From assembly GCA_949317995.1 (NCBI GenBank), contig OX439037.1, forward strand, positions 20,448,324 through 20,512,323: DNA of 64,000 nt. The letters are read 5' to 3'. Origin of the DNA: Acholoe squamosa. Taxonomy: Eukaryota > Annelida > Polychaeta > Phyllodocida > Polynoidae. The notes below the pieces were generated by a model that ran no database searches, had not been told where the DNA came from, and worked only from the letters and a program-made list of their open reading frames with translations. Shown in pieces: positions 13,601 to 24,300 of the stretch. A program made the position numbers and the translations under genes. Positions within the stretch are counted from its first letter, which is position 1. Every line of letters begins with the position of its first letter.

Positions 13601-14030
13601 AATCTATCCTGGCATCCCTGTAAACTACACAGTGAATTGCCTTATTGTCAATGCAGCGAAACAATCCAATCTGTACAATGAATCTCCCAGAAAAGGTACA
13701 GTAAATCACTCTGTTATAAGGATTGCCCACGAAAACAATGGTGAACCTTTCACCCCATCTGTAGTTGTCAGAGAACCATCATTATATTGATGCTATTTTC
13801 TACCGTGTTTTGAATGCATATATCTAATGCATAATACTTAGGTTGTTGCCTCCTGTCGAAGAGAAATGGACGGGGGAGGGGGTATTTTACAAGTGTGTTG
13901 TGAGGTAAGCCCTATATATATGTATGGTCTTTTCGATATGCCTTGGTGTATAAAGGTACGCACAGAAGATATTCCCTCAATCCATAGTTACCAGCTATAA
14001 TATTATTCACAAAGCCAAACTGTTGTTATA
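10601..14030. other. non-coding stretch, no gene confirmed
   Basis: No conserved coding sequence is recognised. A GC-richer patch at about 12,070-12,350 ends in a donor-like AAGGTAAGC, and open frames cross it (12,075-12,310, plus strand, with a CSWCGKK peptide), but nothing in it resembles a known protein. It may be an exon of an unknown transcript or just local composition. Confidence 0.35.
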
Positions 14031-14601
14031 ATGTTGCAGCCGAAATGCATAAAAAGAAAGAGGATGTGCGGGAACAGAGCCTGTTTGACCCATTCTTAAA
14101 AGTTTGGCCTCAAATGTCATTTGTCTGTGGAAGAATGAGTCATCTCCAAGAACACAAACTCTGACATTCTCATAATGCTGACTTTTTCTTTAATGATATA
14201 ATTTAATCTGGAGAACCAGACATGGATATATAATTATGCTCACAGCCCTGTGAACAGACATCAGGTGCCTGATGCACAGCGGTGATGGTGGCTTCAGGTC
14301 CTTTGAGGCCGTGACGGACCAGTGATGCCCTGCATCAGGCCAGTGAAAACAGATAGCCTCGTTTTGAGTCCAATTAGGTCATGATGTCACATGCAGTGAT
14401 GGTGGCCACCCATAGGGCACCCGTTAGCTGCCAATGTGCATTGATAATGGATTTTAAAAGATTTGGCTAAAGCCGGGTGTCAGGTGCGCCATCACATGCC
14501 TCAAAGCACTTGATGCCACCTTCACCGCTGTGCTTCCGCCACATTACAATCTATACGTAGCAGACATGTTAATTTACCCTCTCTTACCAATTCTGCATAA
14601 A

Positions 14602-14671
14602 TGTGACAGGATCTGCGAAAAGGGACCTTATTTCAGGGGTAATAAGGCCCCTTTTCCCAGTGCAGGTCACA
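14602..14671 (+). repeat. stem-loop repeat (TGTGACAGGATCTG family), copy 1
   Basis: A 70-bp imperfect palindrome: TGTGACAGGATCTGCGAAAA pairs with CCCCTTTTCCCAGTGCAGGTCACA. Related copies are at 14,849, 35,537 and 55,756, and a half copy is at 4290. The paralogous site near 9925 reads CATAAATGTGAATCTTCGGC without it, so it behaves like a tiny mobile element. Confidence 0.7.
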
Positions 14672-14848
14672 AATATGAATTTTCAGCCATTTTTTTTTTT
14701 TTTAAAGATTTGGCTAAAGCCGGGTGTCAGGTGCGCCATCACATGCCTCAAAGCACTTGATGCCACCATCACCGCTGTGCTTCCGCCACATTACAATCTA
14801 TACGTAGCAGACATGTTAATTTACCCTCTCTTACCAATTCTGCATAAA

Positions 14849-14918
14849 TGTGACAGGATCTGCGAAAAGGGACCTTATTTCAGGGGTAATAAGACCCCTT
14901 TTCCCAGTGCAGGTCACA
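14849..14918 (+). repeat. stem-loop repeat, copy 2 (by tandem duplication)
   Basis: Same sequence as the copy at 14,602 with very few changes, carried here by the 247-bp tandem duplication rather than by a separate insertion. Confidence 0.75.
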
Positions 14919-15342
14919 AATATGAATTTTCAGCCATTTTTTTTTTTTGCTTAATTTGACAATTTGTTCTGCCTGGAAATCCATGAGCATTTGAACCTGC
15001 ATTGATTCCACTATAAATGGCAGCCAGTTAAGTATGCGTGAATTGAAGACTCTGTCCACTGTGGTTTAATTAATATGTAAGGGGTTTAAAGCGAAAAATG
15101 AAAATTGTTTATAATCAGATTCTCTAGAATGTGATTTGATGAATTGCGGGATTTTTTTCAGTTGCTAAAGCAACATAGAGACATCAAAATATGATAAAAA
15201 CCTTTGCTGTTCATGGCAACAATTTATTTTCCCGATAACAATGTCTGATGATCTTCGGATAAATCTTTGAAACACCAAAATATGTAACTCAATTCATCTT
15301 GATAGCTTCCTTTTAGAATTATCTGAGTTTGAGTATTGAAAA

Positions 15343-15760
15343 TGTAGTGGTTCGTCTCGTTAAGTTAGATTAAATCATAACGAAGAGAGAGAAAAGTTTC
15401 CGGGTAGGCAACCGAGCTTTTATTTCAGAGCTTGCGTTACATACGATCACAGCCTCAGAGGACTACATGCTGCTAGTGCATTCGGTTACCCTTTCGGGTA
15501 ACAACCTGGTTGAGCAGTGGGTAAACCACTACTGAGGAACCTAGGGCTAGGACCAGCCTTATATAGGGGAAAAGCCCGCGAAACTCAGACCGGCCACGTG
15601 ACGTGTGGCGGACGAGTGGTAGGCCCCCTGGTGTAGTGGATACGAACCCAGAGGCAGGTGCTGCCACCTGCCATCCGGATTCCCCCACCACACCCGAAGG
15701 ACCTAGGTCTGAGTCTCACGGGTGCATGAACGTTAAAGTGTAAAATACCATACCCCTACA
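15343..15760 (-). repeat. 3' LTR of the Gypsy-type element
   Basis: 418 bp with TG...CA ends when read on the minus strand (TGTAGGGG...CCACTACA). It matches the other LTR with no difference that I can see. It carries TATATAAGG at 15,559-15,567 and AATAAA at 15,419-15,424 on the minus strand. Three small hairpins lie at 15,485-15,502, 15,515-15,530 and 15,653-15,672 (GGCAGGTG/CACCTGCC). An open frame of 72 codons occurs in both LTRs only because they are identical. Confidence 0.96.
15419..15424 (-). terminator. polyadenylation signal AATAAA in the 3' LTR
   Basis: AATAAA on the minus strand about 140 nt downstream of the LTR TATA box. In the 3' LTR it would direct 3'-end formation of the element's transcript, placing the end of the R region shortly below 15,410. 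Confidence 0.6.
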
Positions 15761-15771
15761 CTGCCCCCCTT
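15761..15771 (-). promoter_or_regulatory. polypurine tract (plus-strand primer site)
   Basis: On the minus strand AAGGGGGGCAG directly precedes the 3' LTR. Its position and purine content fit the priming site for second-strand cDNA synthesis. Confidence 0.75.
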
Positions 15772-16592
15772 AGACAATAACTTGGGGGTAATTAAACCGC
15801 AGTGTATTAATAACCTAGTAAGTGATTGTTTACAATACTAAAAAGGGGTATTAATTACACTTGCTCGATGTGAAATAGGCTATAGTATAAGACTATCCTA
15901 TTTCTGAAAAATTATACAATAATAGCATCGAGTGTCGTTCATGTTATTTCCATCACTAGCTTATAACAACCATAAATGATAAATATACAATTATCACAGA
16001 TTTATAGTAACGTTTTGACAACAGTAGGGTCCTGAAAAGGACCGGTGGTTGTTAACAATGATCGTATTATGGTTATTGAACCCGGAAAAAAAATTTCGAC
16101 TTTTTAAATTAACAGCTCTGTCTACTTTACAGAGTGAATTAAATATTAATGATCAGATATGGACAATTAATCTGATACTATATGAACACAATTAGGTATT
16201 AACCTGAGTAATACAATACTAAGTTTAGAGAAATCCGTTGGACCTTCTCTTATTTTATAGAAAAATATTTATACTTTTGAGACGCAGCTCAGTTTATACC
16301 TTAGTGTTTTATATTTACAAGTTACAGAAGAATTATAGTCTCTTAATATATTGAGACCAGGAATGACCTATATAGACAGTTATAGGTCTAGGATTACCTT
16401 AAATAACTTTTAGGATTCGCAGATCCAGTATATTTATAGGTACCCTTATATAATAATATATCTTTATAAAAGATATTATATAGTTATAAATACAATTTTA
16501 CATACAATATAATAATATCAACAAAGTTACTTGTTTTCATGATTGGAGGATGTAACAGGAGTCGGATGCTGCTGATGGCTTGGTATGGGCGA

Positions 16593-16756
16593 GCTGAACC
16601 CTGATGCCTGAAGTGCTATAGTAAAACTTGTTGGTGGGTGTAGCTAAACCCTGATGCCTGTAGTGCTAGCTAACTGGAGGTTATAGTAGATCCAGTTGTA
16701 GACTGTTGATGGACTCTATGGGCGTAGCTAAACCCTGATGCCTGTAGTGCTAGCTC
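16593..16756. repeat. three spaced copies of a 25-30 bp repeat in the 3' UTR
   Basis: Copies lie at 16,593-16,617, 16,640-16,671 and 16,733-16,756. The second and third share GTAGCTAAACCCTGATGCC followed by TGTAGTGCTAGC; the first is a variant. Each copy starts GTAGCTA and ends TAGTGCTAGC, so it is partly self-complementary. The spacings are irregular (about 47 and 93 bp), unlike simple slippage. Confidence 0.85.
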
Positions 16757-16808
16757 ACAAATAGTAGTGGTGTAGTAGTAAATCCGGTTTGTAGTTCAAA
16801 AGTCCATA

Positions 16809-17015
16809 TTAGTGTAAATTGTCCATGATTTTATAATAGGCACAGTCATTACATTGTGGCACAGTACAATTATGGTGTTTACAGCATTCGTACTCCTCCT
16901 CCAGAGTGGCTTGTTTGTTTTCTCCTTCTGTTTTCAGTTTCCGGATTAGGGTACAGTTTGGTACCCGAATCAATACGGGTTGGATAAAAAAATGGTTTCT
17001 TATCCAACAATGCAT
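16809..17015 (-). CDS. small Cys/His-rich open frame downstream of ORF3 (doubtful)
   Basis: An ATG at 17,013-17,015 opens a 68-codon frame that starts 54 nt after the third ORF ends. Its C-terminal half has a dense Cys/His cluster (ECCKHHNCTVPQCNDC), which could bind metal. I recognise no family. Its position would require reinitiation or a further spliced RNA. It may be chance, since a short frame with clustered cysteines is weak evidence. Confidence 0.25.
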   Translation of the reverse strand: MHCWIRNHFFIQPVLIRVPNCTLIRKLKTEGENKQATLEEEYECCKHHNCTVPQCNDCAYYKIMDNLH

Positions 17016-17069
17016 GGGTAATAGAACCCCGGGACACACAATTATGTCCGATCTTCATGCAACAGTTTT

Positions 17070-20000
17070 TTACTGTTCCATGTTCTCCTCGGGTGGCTGG
17101 TTTGGACCCGGTTGTTGAGCCAGTGGCTGAACAGGGGGGTTCATACCAGTTCCATCCGTAGGTGCCAATGCGGGGACAGCAGGTGTAAGTTTCACCTTTT
17201 GGCGTGCTTCGAACAGCTTCAAAGCATGCTCAGGTGTACCGTCCCAGTTATCCATGATAACTCCGAAGACCTTGAAGAACTTTTGCTGGTTCTTCATGTT
17301 CGTTGCTCGTTCTAGGTCGAGCATCTGAGAAGCTGTTTCCTTCTCGGATAGGGCCTCCTGCCGCAGATTAGCAGCTTCCTGCTTATCTTTGGCAACATCC
17401 GCTTTGATCTGAGTCGAGATTCGGTTGATCTCTGACTTCTGGATCGCGTCAATACACTGGAGAGTGCTCGACACGGTCCGACGATACATGTCCAGGTGGA
17501 GGTTTTCCAGATGGTGCTGTAGCGTCTCAAATTGTTTGCTCTGGATATTGCAAGACAATTTGTCCTCCTTCTTGAAGAAGGTCTCCACTGTCTGGATCAG
17601 CTTAGGCCGATGAACCACAGCACCAGGTGGGGGTACCTGACCCTGAGGCTTCGGCTGTGCTCCAGACCCGCTCGCAGTGACAGCTACCTGCGTGTGCGAA
17701 GAAGCAACCGCAGTAGTAACCGCACTAGCAGTGGTCGAAGAAGGGCCTTGAGTTGGTAATCCCTGAACCAGGGGCAACCGTGACAATTCCCTTCTAAGGT
17801 CTTTGGCCGTCAACAATGGTGCGGGTGGACGTTGTCTCACCACAGCACTCATTGTAGGTCGGGGAGCTTGACCTCCTACTGTCGGCAGTTCCTGCTTGAC
17901 CCTCCCGTACTGATCAAAGATTTGCATCTCTGGTCCGGGTGGGCCCATAGCAGGGTACTGCTTCGGGTCTTTGACATTCAAAGGCGCGTGTTTCCGGGCG
18001 GACTGGCCACTCGGTCCACTGACACCAAAGAATGTCGGGTTCTGTGCACCTCGTGGAGTTGGTGCTCGCCCATAATGGGAAGGAGTTCCAGTAGGAGATG
18101 GAAGATGTGGCTTCTTCCTTCCCCCATTTGTCTGTCTCTCCAGCGCCTCCAGTGGTGACCTGGCTCGGCTTGGAGATTCAGACGCCTGTCTCTTCCTATC
18201 TGCTACAGAGGGTCCCTGGCGGTAATCCCTGCGGCTTCGGACCTGTTCTCCGGATGGAGTTACATAAGCCCCACCACGACGGCGGGCCTTGTTGCTTCTC
18301 CATTCGTTTAACAGATCGTACTCCTCCTGAGCGTACTCTAGTTTGCCGGACCCGGGAGTCTGGGCAAACCGAGCCTTTAGTTTCTGGTTAGTACCAGGAA
18401 CCGTAGGCGCAAACTGCTTCGTACTCGGTGTGAGGGAAGCCAACTTCTCTGCATTGAGGCCCCTAAGGTTGCCATAGAGTTCGGAGTGAATTTTCATCAC
18501 CCGATCTATGGCTGCCTCCAGGCCCTCTCCATGCGAAGTCACATAGTGCCGGACCATGTCTCCGCGTCGGGGGGTGACACATCCTGTGCATTTAGCACAT
18601 TTCTTGCCAACCTCTCGGTCGCAGACATATTCCGGCCTCTGGTGCATATGAACCTCCACGAGATGACGAAGGAACGCGTCTTTCTCGATGAAGAATTCAA
18701 CCTCACCCTCACTTTGAGTACAACGTTGGAAGGGACAATCCTTATGATCCTCCCCGTAGTACTCATCTAGAGCAAACTTGAGCTTGCCCTTCTGGTCATA
18801 ATTGTACAGACCATTGGGCGAATTCTTAACGAATTCCCAATAGATCCAGTACATATTGGCCGGCTTTCTATCAGAGAGCTTCTTGCGAAGCCACTCCTCC
18901 ATATCTTCCTGCCTCTCACAGGTGATCCGAGGGGGCAGTCTCCATACGGATTTACTCCCCTTCAGGTGTCCCCTGTGTAGAGGAATGAAGTCGGCAAAGT
19001 TGCTATTGGCGTTAGCCCAGATAGCAGCCTCTTGCTCGTCAGTCGGAGTGACATCCACAACTGGGTCAACCGGCTCCTCTCCCTCCGGGTCGGATGGTAC
19101 ATCCACAGGTTGCACAACGGGTTGTTGACCCGCGAGGACCTGGGCTGCAGCATCTTGAGCGTCTCCACTCAAATCGGCCATTACGTCGTGTAGCTTGACG
19201 ATTGGCACACCGAGCTCAACATTTACGGTTGGGACAGCCGGTTCAGCTTCTGTATTATCAGCTTGAACGTCTACCTCGATAGGTTCAGGTTTGCGTTGGT
19301 CAACCTTCTTCTTATTCCTCCTGCGGGATCTGCCGTTAGTAGAAGTGCCAGGCTCGGATGCGTCCGTCTCATTGCCGGAGACATCCGAAGCCTTAGCGCC
19401 CTTCTTATTGGCCGAGCGTGGAGACACCCGACGGGTTCGGGTACTGTCGTCCACACTCGTGCTGGTAGAGGGTTCGGTTCCTGACCGCTTCCCTTTACCC
19501 TTACCTTTGGTGGGGGTTGTTTTACCCTTTCCACCAGCTGCTTTCTCCTTTACTTGCTCAGTCTTCGTAGGGGTAGACTGAGCAGTTTTAAGGGAAACAT
19601 CTGCATCAGGTAGGGCCTTCTCAGGTACTACTGCTGCGCCTCCCAAGGTGGGAGCTTCAGCAGGAGACATGAGACGGTCCATCCGATCGGCCATCTTGGC
19701 TGTTACTTGCACGGGTGCGGGTCCGGGTACTAACTCCGGATGCGCCAGTGCATACTGTCTCTCCAATAGACGTACTACGAGGTCTTGTATTACCCCGAGT
19801 CTGTCTAGTGGAGACACACCAATACGGGCCTCTTCTGCCTCAATGGTTTGAGACGTAATAGGGACCCCTGGACAGTAATCCACAACAGCGTTACCTGCTG
19901 CTTCATACTCATCCGCTGTGCTTAACAGTAGGATCTGGTCTCTGTCTATGTATCTAGAGACCTCATCTGCCTTGACACCGGTGTAACCCGTTTTGTCAGA

Positions 20001-20747
20001 CACATAGGAAGGCCTATAAGAGGTATTCCTTCGGAAAGCCATTTCTGCGTCCCAGACGGCTTTACGAAACCATAAGTGGACTACCAATCCTTTGGCCATC
20101 TGATGGTAATCCATCAACCAGGACTCCGGAAAGGTATTAGCCCACTGCGGATGAGCACATTCCCAGATTGCGTTGACAACACGCTCGTCAACCTCTCTGG
20201 GCGTCCCATAACAGGTGGGTATCAGCATTTCCTCGGAAATTGCTAACATCCGTCCGTCATATGGACCGGCTACATCATGCCATTCGGGACTGTCTGGGAA
20301 GGGCAGCTCTAGGTGCATTGGCCTGTCAACCGGAGAAGCAGGTCCCAAAGCACCGAATGAGGTACTCCCACCAAGACGGGGCGGCAGTTGAGGGGGAGGT
20401 GGCATCAGAGCCCTGTCAAGAGACTGGGCTCCTGCCGGTTCTCCACTCAAACCTTCGGATGGAGGGGCTACATAAGGCTCACCTACATCAATTTGTTGTT
20501 GAACGCCTCGGCGTTCAGGACTAACTTGTCTGGAGTTGTCGGATGCGTCGTAGAACGATTCTACGTCGCTATCGTCTACTCCAGAGAAGTACTGATCAAC
20601 ATTCATTTGTTGATCCATTTGATCACAATCAGCATCGTATTGCTGATCGTCGTATGTATAAGTGGGACTCTTGGGAGAACCACTTCCATACTCTGGCGGG
20701 GTGCTGGCACCGGCACCGCCGCCAAGACGGACGGCCTCTTCTGCCAT
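17070..20747 (-). CDS. ORF3 of the Gypsy-type element, unknown function, zinc-binding segment
   Basis: An intact 1,225-codon ORF in the place where retroviruses carry env. The frame is open back to 20,834 and the first ATG is at 20,745-20,747. It has no signal peptide or membrane segment that I can see, so it is not a classical Env. Residue numbers here count from codon 20,781-20,783. The N-terminal 140 residues are acidic and Pro/Gln-rich. A folded-looking block follows at about 155-360. Residues 400-510 are Lys/Ser/Thr-rich with a KGKGKGKR run. A second compact block at about 600-670 leads into a Cys/His segment at 683-750 with CPFQRC, then CAKC followed by HYVTSH, which resembles two C2H2-like fingers. 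The C-terminal part (about 1055-1195) is helical or coiled-coil-like. A nucleic-acid-binding or structural accessory protein is the simplest guess. I recognise no named family. Confidence 0.8.
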   Translation of the reverse strand: MAEEAVRLGGGAGASTPPEYGSGSPKSPTYTYDDQQYDADCDQMDQQMNVDQYFSGVDDSDVESFYDASDNSRQVSPERRGVQQQIDVGEPYVAPPSEGLSGEPAGAQSLDRALMPPPPQLPPRLGGSTSFGALGPASPVDRPMHLELPFPDSPEWHDVAGPYDGRMLAISEEMLIPTCYGTPREVDERVVNAIWECAHPQWANTFPESWLMDYHQMAKGLVVHLWFRKAVWDAEMAFRRNTSYRPSYVSDKTGYTGVKADEVSRYIDRDQILLLSTADEYEAAGNAVVDYCPGVPITSQTIEAEEARIGVSPLDRLGVIQDLVVRLLERQYALAHPELVPGPAPVQVTAKMADRMDRLMSPAEAPTLGGAAVVPEKALPDADVSLKTAQSTPTKTEQVKEKAAGGKGKTTPTKGKGKGKRSGTEPSTSTSVDDSTRTRRVSPRSANKKGAKASDVSGNETDASEPGTSTNGRSRRRNKKKVDQRKPEPIEVDVQADNTEAEPAVPTVNVELGVPIVKLHDVMADLSGDAQDAAAQVLAGQQPVVQPVDVPSDPEGEEPVDPVVDVTPTDEQEAAIWANANSNFADFIPLHRGHLKGSKSVWRLPPRITCERQEDMEEWLRKKLSDRKPANMYWIYWEFVKNSPNGLYNYDQKGKLKFALDEYYGEDHKDCPFQRCTQSEGEVEFFIEKDAFLRHLVEVHMHQRPEYVCDREVGKKCAKCTGCVTPRRGDMVRHYVTSHGEGLEAAIDRVMKIHSELYGNLRGLNAEKLASLTPSTKQFAPTVPGTNQKLKARFAQTPGSGKLEYAQEEYDLLNEWRSNKARRRGGAYVTPSGEQVRSRRDYRQGPSVADRKRQASESPSRARSPLEALERQTNGGRKKPHLPSPTGTPSHYGRAPTPRGAQNPTFFGVSGPSGQSARKHAPLNVKDPKQYPAMGPPGPEMQIFDQYGRVKQELPTVGGQAPRPTMSAVVRQRPPAPLLTAKDLRRELSRLPLVQGLPTQGPSSTTASAVTTAVASSHTQVAVTASGSGAQPKPQGQVPPPGAVVHRPKLIQTVETFFKKEDKLSCNIQSKQFETLQHHLENLHLDMYRRTVSSTLQCIDAIQKSEINRISTQIKADVAKDKQEAANLRQEALSEKETASQMLDLERATNMKNQQKFFKVFGVIMDNWDGTPEHALKLFEARQKVKLTPAVPALAPTDGTGMNPPVQPLAQQPGPNQPPEENMEQ

Positions 20748-21301
20748 CGACAGAAGTGGCTGTTCGGGGATAAAATATCCCAATCCACCGGATAAGCAGT
20801 GAGTACTGCTTACCCAGTGAAAGGCGGGTGCCTTTTAACGAGGGCACACCTCGGAATATGGCTGTCACGGGCTATCAGACTCCAACAAGAGCAAGACCAC
20901 CCTCGGCCACGTCTTCTTCCTTCGCAGGAATAAGACAATATGGCGGGATACTCGAACTTGAATCGCTGCGCATGATCAAACCGGCGCCTCACGTGACCAT
21001 TCGAAAATGGGTCAACAACTTTCCCGCGTGCCCTTAATTAGGTCACGCGCCCTTACATAAAAACAATACAATACCCGATCGGTCGTCCGTCCGTACTCAG
21101 GGTTCGACTATGACAATTCGCTAGGTATTCTGGAGTTTATGGATAGCATAAGCATATCCACCGGATTATCCGTCCAAAACCATGGGTTCATTGTCATAGG
21201 ACCTTTTCCAGAGACTCTTGACCGGCTCAAATATACATTGAACTAGGTTACAACATATAACAGTACACAGTACAGGACAACACACTCGTTGTGTTAACAG
21301 G
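20748..21301 (-). other. spacer between Pol and ORF3 of the Gypsy-type element
   Basis: About 550 nt with stops in all likely reading frames separate the end of Pol from the first ATG of ORF3, so ORF3 cannot be a simple Pol readthrough product. A splice acceptor-like TTTTATCCCCGAACAG ends at 20,760, 12 nt before that ATG. I saw no obvious internal TATA box close to the start. Confidence 0.6.
20760..20775 (-). promoter_or_regulatory. candidate splice acceptor for ORF3 mRNA
   Basis: On the minus strand the run TTTTATCCCCGAACAG ends at 20,760. Twelve nucleotides later comes the first ATG of ORF3. Together with the donor-like CGG|GTAAGC at 28,286-28,294 it would give a spliced RNA that skips Gag and Pol, in the way retroviruses express env. 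This is inferred from motif and position only. Confidence 0.4.
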
Positions 21302-24300
21302 CTAGGTTACGGCAGTCTGTAGCAACCTTGGACTGCGTCTAAGAGGTTTTGAGGCCTCTTTTATTGACCTGGTATCCATAAGAGCCTTTTCCAAGGTCTT
21401 CTTAGCCTTAGAGGGACCTTTCCTCTTATTTTTACCTGCGCCTGCCGAGACTTTTTGTATCTTCCCCTGCTTTCCGGATGTTACGACAGGGGGCACCACC
21501 CTCTTCGGGTCTGCAACCTTCCGTGGCCGCCCGGGTCCTCGCTTTCGGGTCGGTACCACTTCGAGTTGCTTAACACGACTCTGTTCCATTACTTCCAATA
21601 GACCATCGCCGTACATTTCGGTGGAGGTATCCCTCCCCCTCCATGGGCGTAGTCTCGCTACATTTGACTTGTAACATTTACCAAGCTGTGATTTAATAAT
21701 CACTGTGCAATCACTAATAACCTGAGTTATAGTGAAAGGTCCATCCCAATTACTGGCTAATTTCAGGTTAGCTAGAGGTTGGTGTAGACGCAGTACTCTA
21801 TCCCCTAGATTAAAAAATCTAGCTTTTAGACCTGTGTCATAGCCAACTTTCTGCCAACGCGCAGTTTTCTGCAACTCGTCTCTAACCCTCTCATAGGCTT
21901 GTTTGAAATTATCCCGTAGGGATTCTACAAACATCACCTGGCAAGGGGCTTCCGGATTCATTCTTATTACGCCGAACACCAAATCGGCTGGCATAATCAA
22001 ATCCTCTCCAAAAACGAGGAGATTAGGAGAACAGTTTGTGCTCGAATGCACAGTGCCATTATAGGCATGTACCACGAATTCACATTGTTCATCCCAATCA
22101 TCCATCTGCTCATTTACCAGAGACTTCAATACTTGGATCAAAGTCCTATTGAATCTCTCTACTTGTCCATCGCTCTGTGGTCTATAGGGATTAGTTCTTG
22201 TCTTGCAGATCGCCAGACAATTACACATCTCCTGCCACAGACTAGACTCAAATTCTCTGCCTTGGTCACTATGTAACATGAGTGGGACACCTAGGTGCAG
22301 CACCCACCCTTTTACAAAGGCCATAGCACAAGTAACAGCCTTATGATCCGGTAAAGGGAACACTCGGGTGTACTTGGTATAATAATCAGACACGACCATC
22401 ATACACGTGTTGCCACTAGGAGTGGGGGGAATCCCACTAATAATGTCAACAGCTATTCTAGCAAACCTTACACCAAACAGTTCCTGGGATAATGGCAGCT
22501 TGCCTAACCCGGGTCCTGGTTTGTTCTTACAGCACTCGGGACAGGTCTCCACCCATCGGGTGAGATCTGTACTCATGCCGGGCCAATAGTATCGTCTGGT
22601 CAGACGTTCTAGAGACCTTTTCTTTCCAAAGTGCCCACTAGTTCTATGTCCATGACAGAAATACATAATATCTCGTCGCATAGCACTAGGTATGACAACT
22701 TGCAAGGTTTTGTTCCTATTAGAATGGTTCTTCCATCGAAACAGAATACCATCCCGGACTTTTAGCTCGGCCCATTGAGCTAAGAATCGTCTCATCTCTC
22801 TGTTCTCCAATGACACTACGGGTCTTGGGGGACAGATACCCTGATTAAGGAATTTAATCAAACGTGATGTGACTGCATCAGACTTCTGGAACTGCCTGAT
22901 GGTCTCCAAGGACCAATTCAAGACATGTTCCGGATGGGTTTCGAATGGAACTCGAACCCCTGCCAACACAGCATTGTGTGCTCCACAATCAGTGCACTCA
23001 GCATTTGCACATTTCCTCACTGGGATTCTAGACAAAGCATCTGCATTCAAATGCTTTGCCCCGGCTCGGTGTTCAATCTGGCTGTGATTTAGACCGAATT
23101 CGGATAGGTGCGCTAACCAGCGACCTATCATCCCCTCTGCATCTTTGAAGTTCAATAACCATCTGAGGGAAGAGTGATCAGTCCGTAGAGTGAAATCACT
23201 CCCCCACAAAAAGTGCTTGAACTTCTTCGTATAGACCACCACAGCCAACAACTCACGTTTAGTGGTACAATAGTTTCTTTGAGATTTACTCAACGTGTTA
23301 CTAGCGAAGGCTATAGGAACTTCGACCCCATCCTGGACCTGAGAAAGGGCGGCTCCTATGCTTTCATTACTAGCATCAGTATCTAGAATGAAATGATCAT
23401 TCTCCGTGGGGTATCTCAACACAGGTGTGATAGCAAACAAATCCTTTATTTTCATAAAGGCCTCGTCTTGCTCGGGTCCCCAAGGGAATCGTTCCTTTCT
23501 GATCCCGGGTGTCCAGTGGGACAAACTCTGGATAGGGAAGGCAACCCTTGAATATCCTGGGATAAAGTCCCGGTAGTAGGAACAGAATCCGAGGAAGGAC
23601 CTAACTTCTTTCGCATTCGTGGGTGCTTGCCAATTTGACACGGCATCCAGTTTCTCCGGATCGGCTTTAATCCCTTCATTCGAGATTATTCGCCCCAAGT
23701 AATTAATAGATCTTTTGAAAAGATCGCACTTCTTGGGTTTCAGCTTCAAACCATTAGTTATGATCCTTTCCAGGACCATACCTAAATTTTCCAAGCATTC
23801 TTCGTATGTCTTTCCAAAGACAATCACATCGTCTAGATAGACGAGACATTTCTTCCATAAAAGGTCACTTAATAAAGTTTCCATCATGGCTTCAAATGTC
23901 GCCGGTGCATTGCACAATCCAAACGGCATCACATTATACTGGAATAATCCAATATGACTGGAAAAGGCCGTCTTCTCCATATCTTTCGGATGCATACCCA
24001 CTTGCCAGTACCCGGATTGTAAGTCTAGAGAGCAATACCATTGCTTACCTCCAAGGGAGTCTATAGTCTCATCGATCCGTGGTAAGGGATATGAATTCTT
24101 CTTGGTCATACCATTCAATTTCCGGTAATCTATGCAGAAACGGATGCTACCATCTTTCTTGGTCACCATGCACACAGGGCTAGACCAAGGACTGGTTGAT
24201 GGAATTATTACATCCTGTTCAAGCATTTTAGCTATCTCCTCCTCAGCTACCTTTTTTTTGGCTAGTGGGAGTCTTCTATAAGGAATCTTAAAAGGTTCAT

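Larger units (their letters stand above)
14457..14950 (+). repeat. recent 247-bp tandem duplication (two units)
   Basis: Units 14,457-14,703 and 14,704-14,950 are almost identical; I count only a few substitutions (such as CCTTC/CCATC and GGCCCC/GACCCC). Each unit begins AAAGATTTGGCTAAAGCC and ends in a T-run, and each contains one copy of the TGTGACAGGATCTG stem-loop. The T-tract at each boundary suggests slippage or unequal exchange. Confidence 0.85.
15772..17069 (-). other. long 3' untranslated region of the Gypsy-type element
   Basis: About 1.3 kb between the third ORF and the polypurine tract. It is AT-rich, unlike the coding part of the element. It holds three spaced copies of a GTAGCTAAACCCTGATGCC-type repeat and one small Cys-rich open frame. 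No Env-like membrane protein is encoded here. Confidence 0.7.

Noticed and set aside
15473..15691. 72-codon frame repeated at 28,449-28,667
   Set aside because: Present twice only because the LTRs are identical; it crosses LTR regulatory sequence and is unlikely to be translated.
17070..20783. Envelope gene in the third ORF
   Set aside because: No signal peptide, membrane span, furin-type site or fusion-peptide-like stretch is visible. The sequence is dominated by disordered and Cys/His segments.
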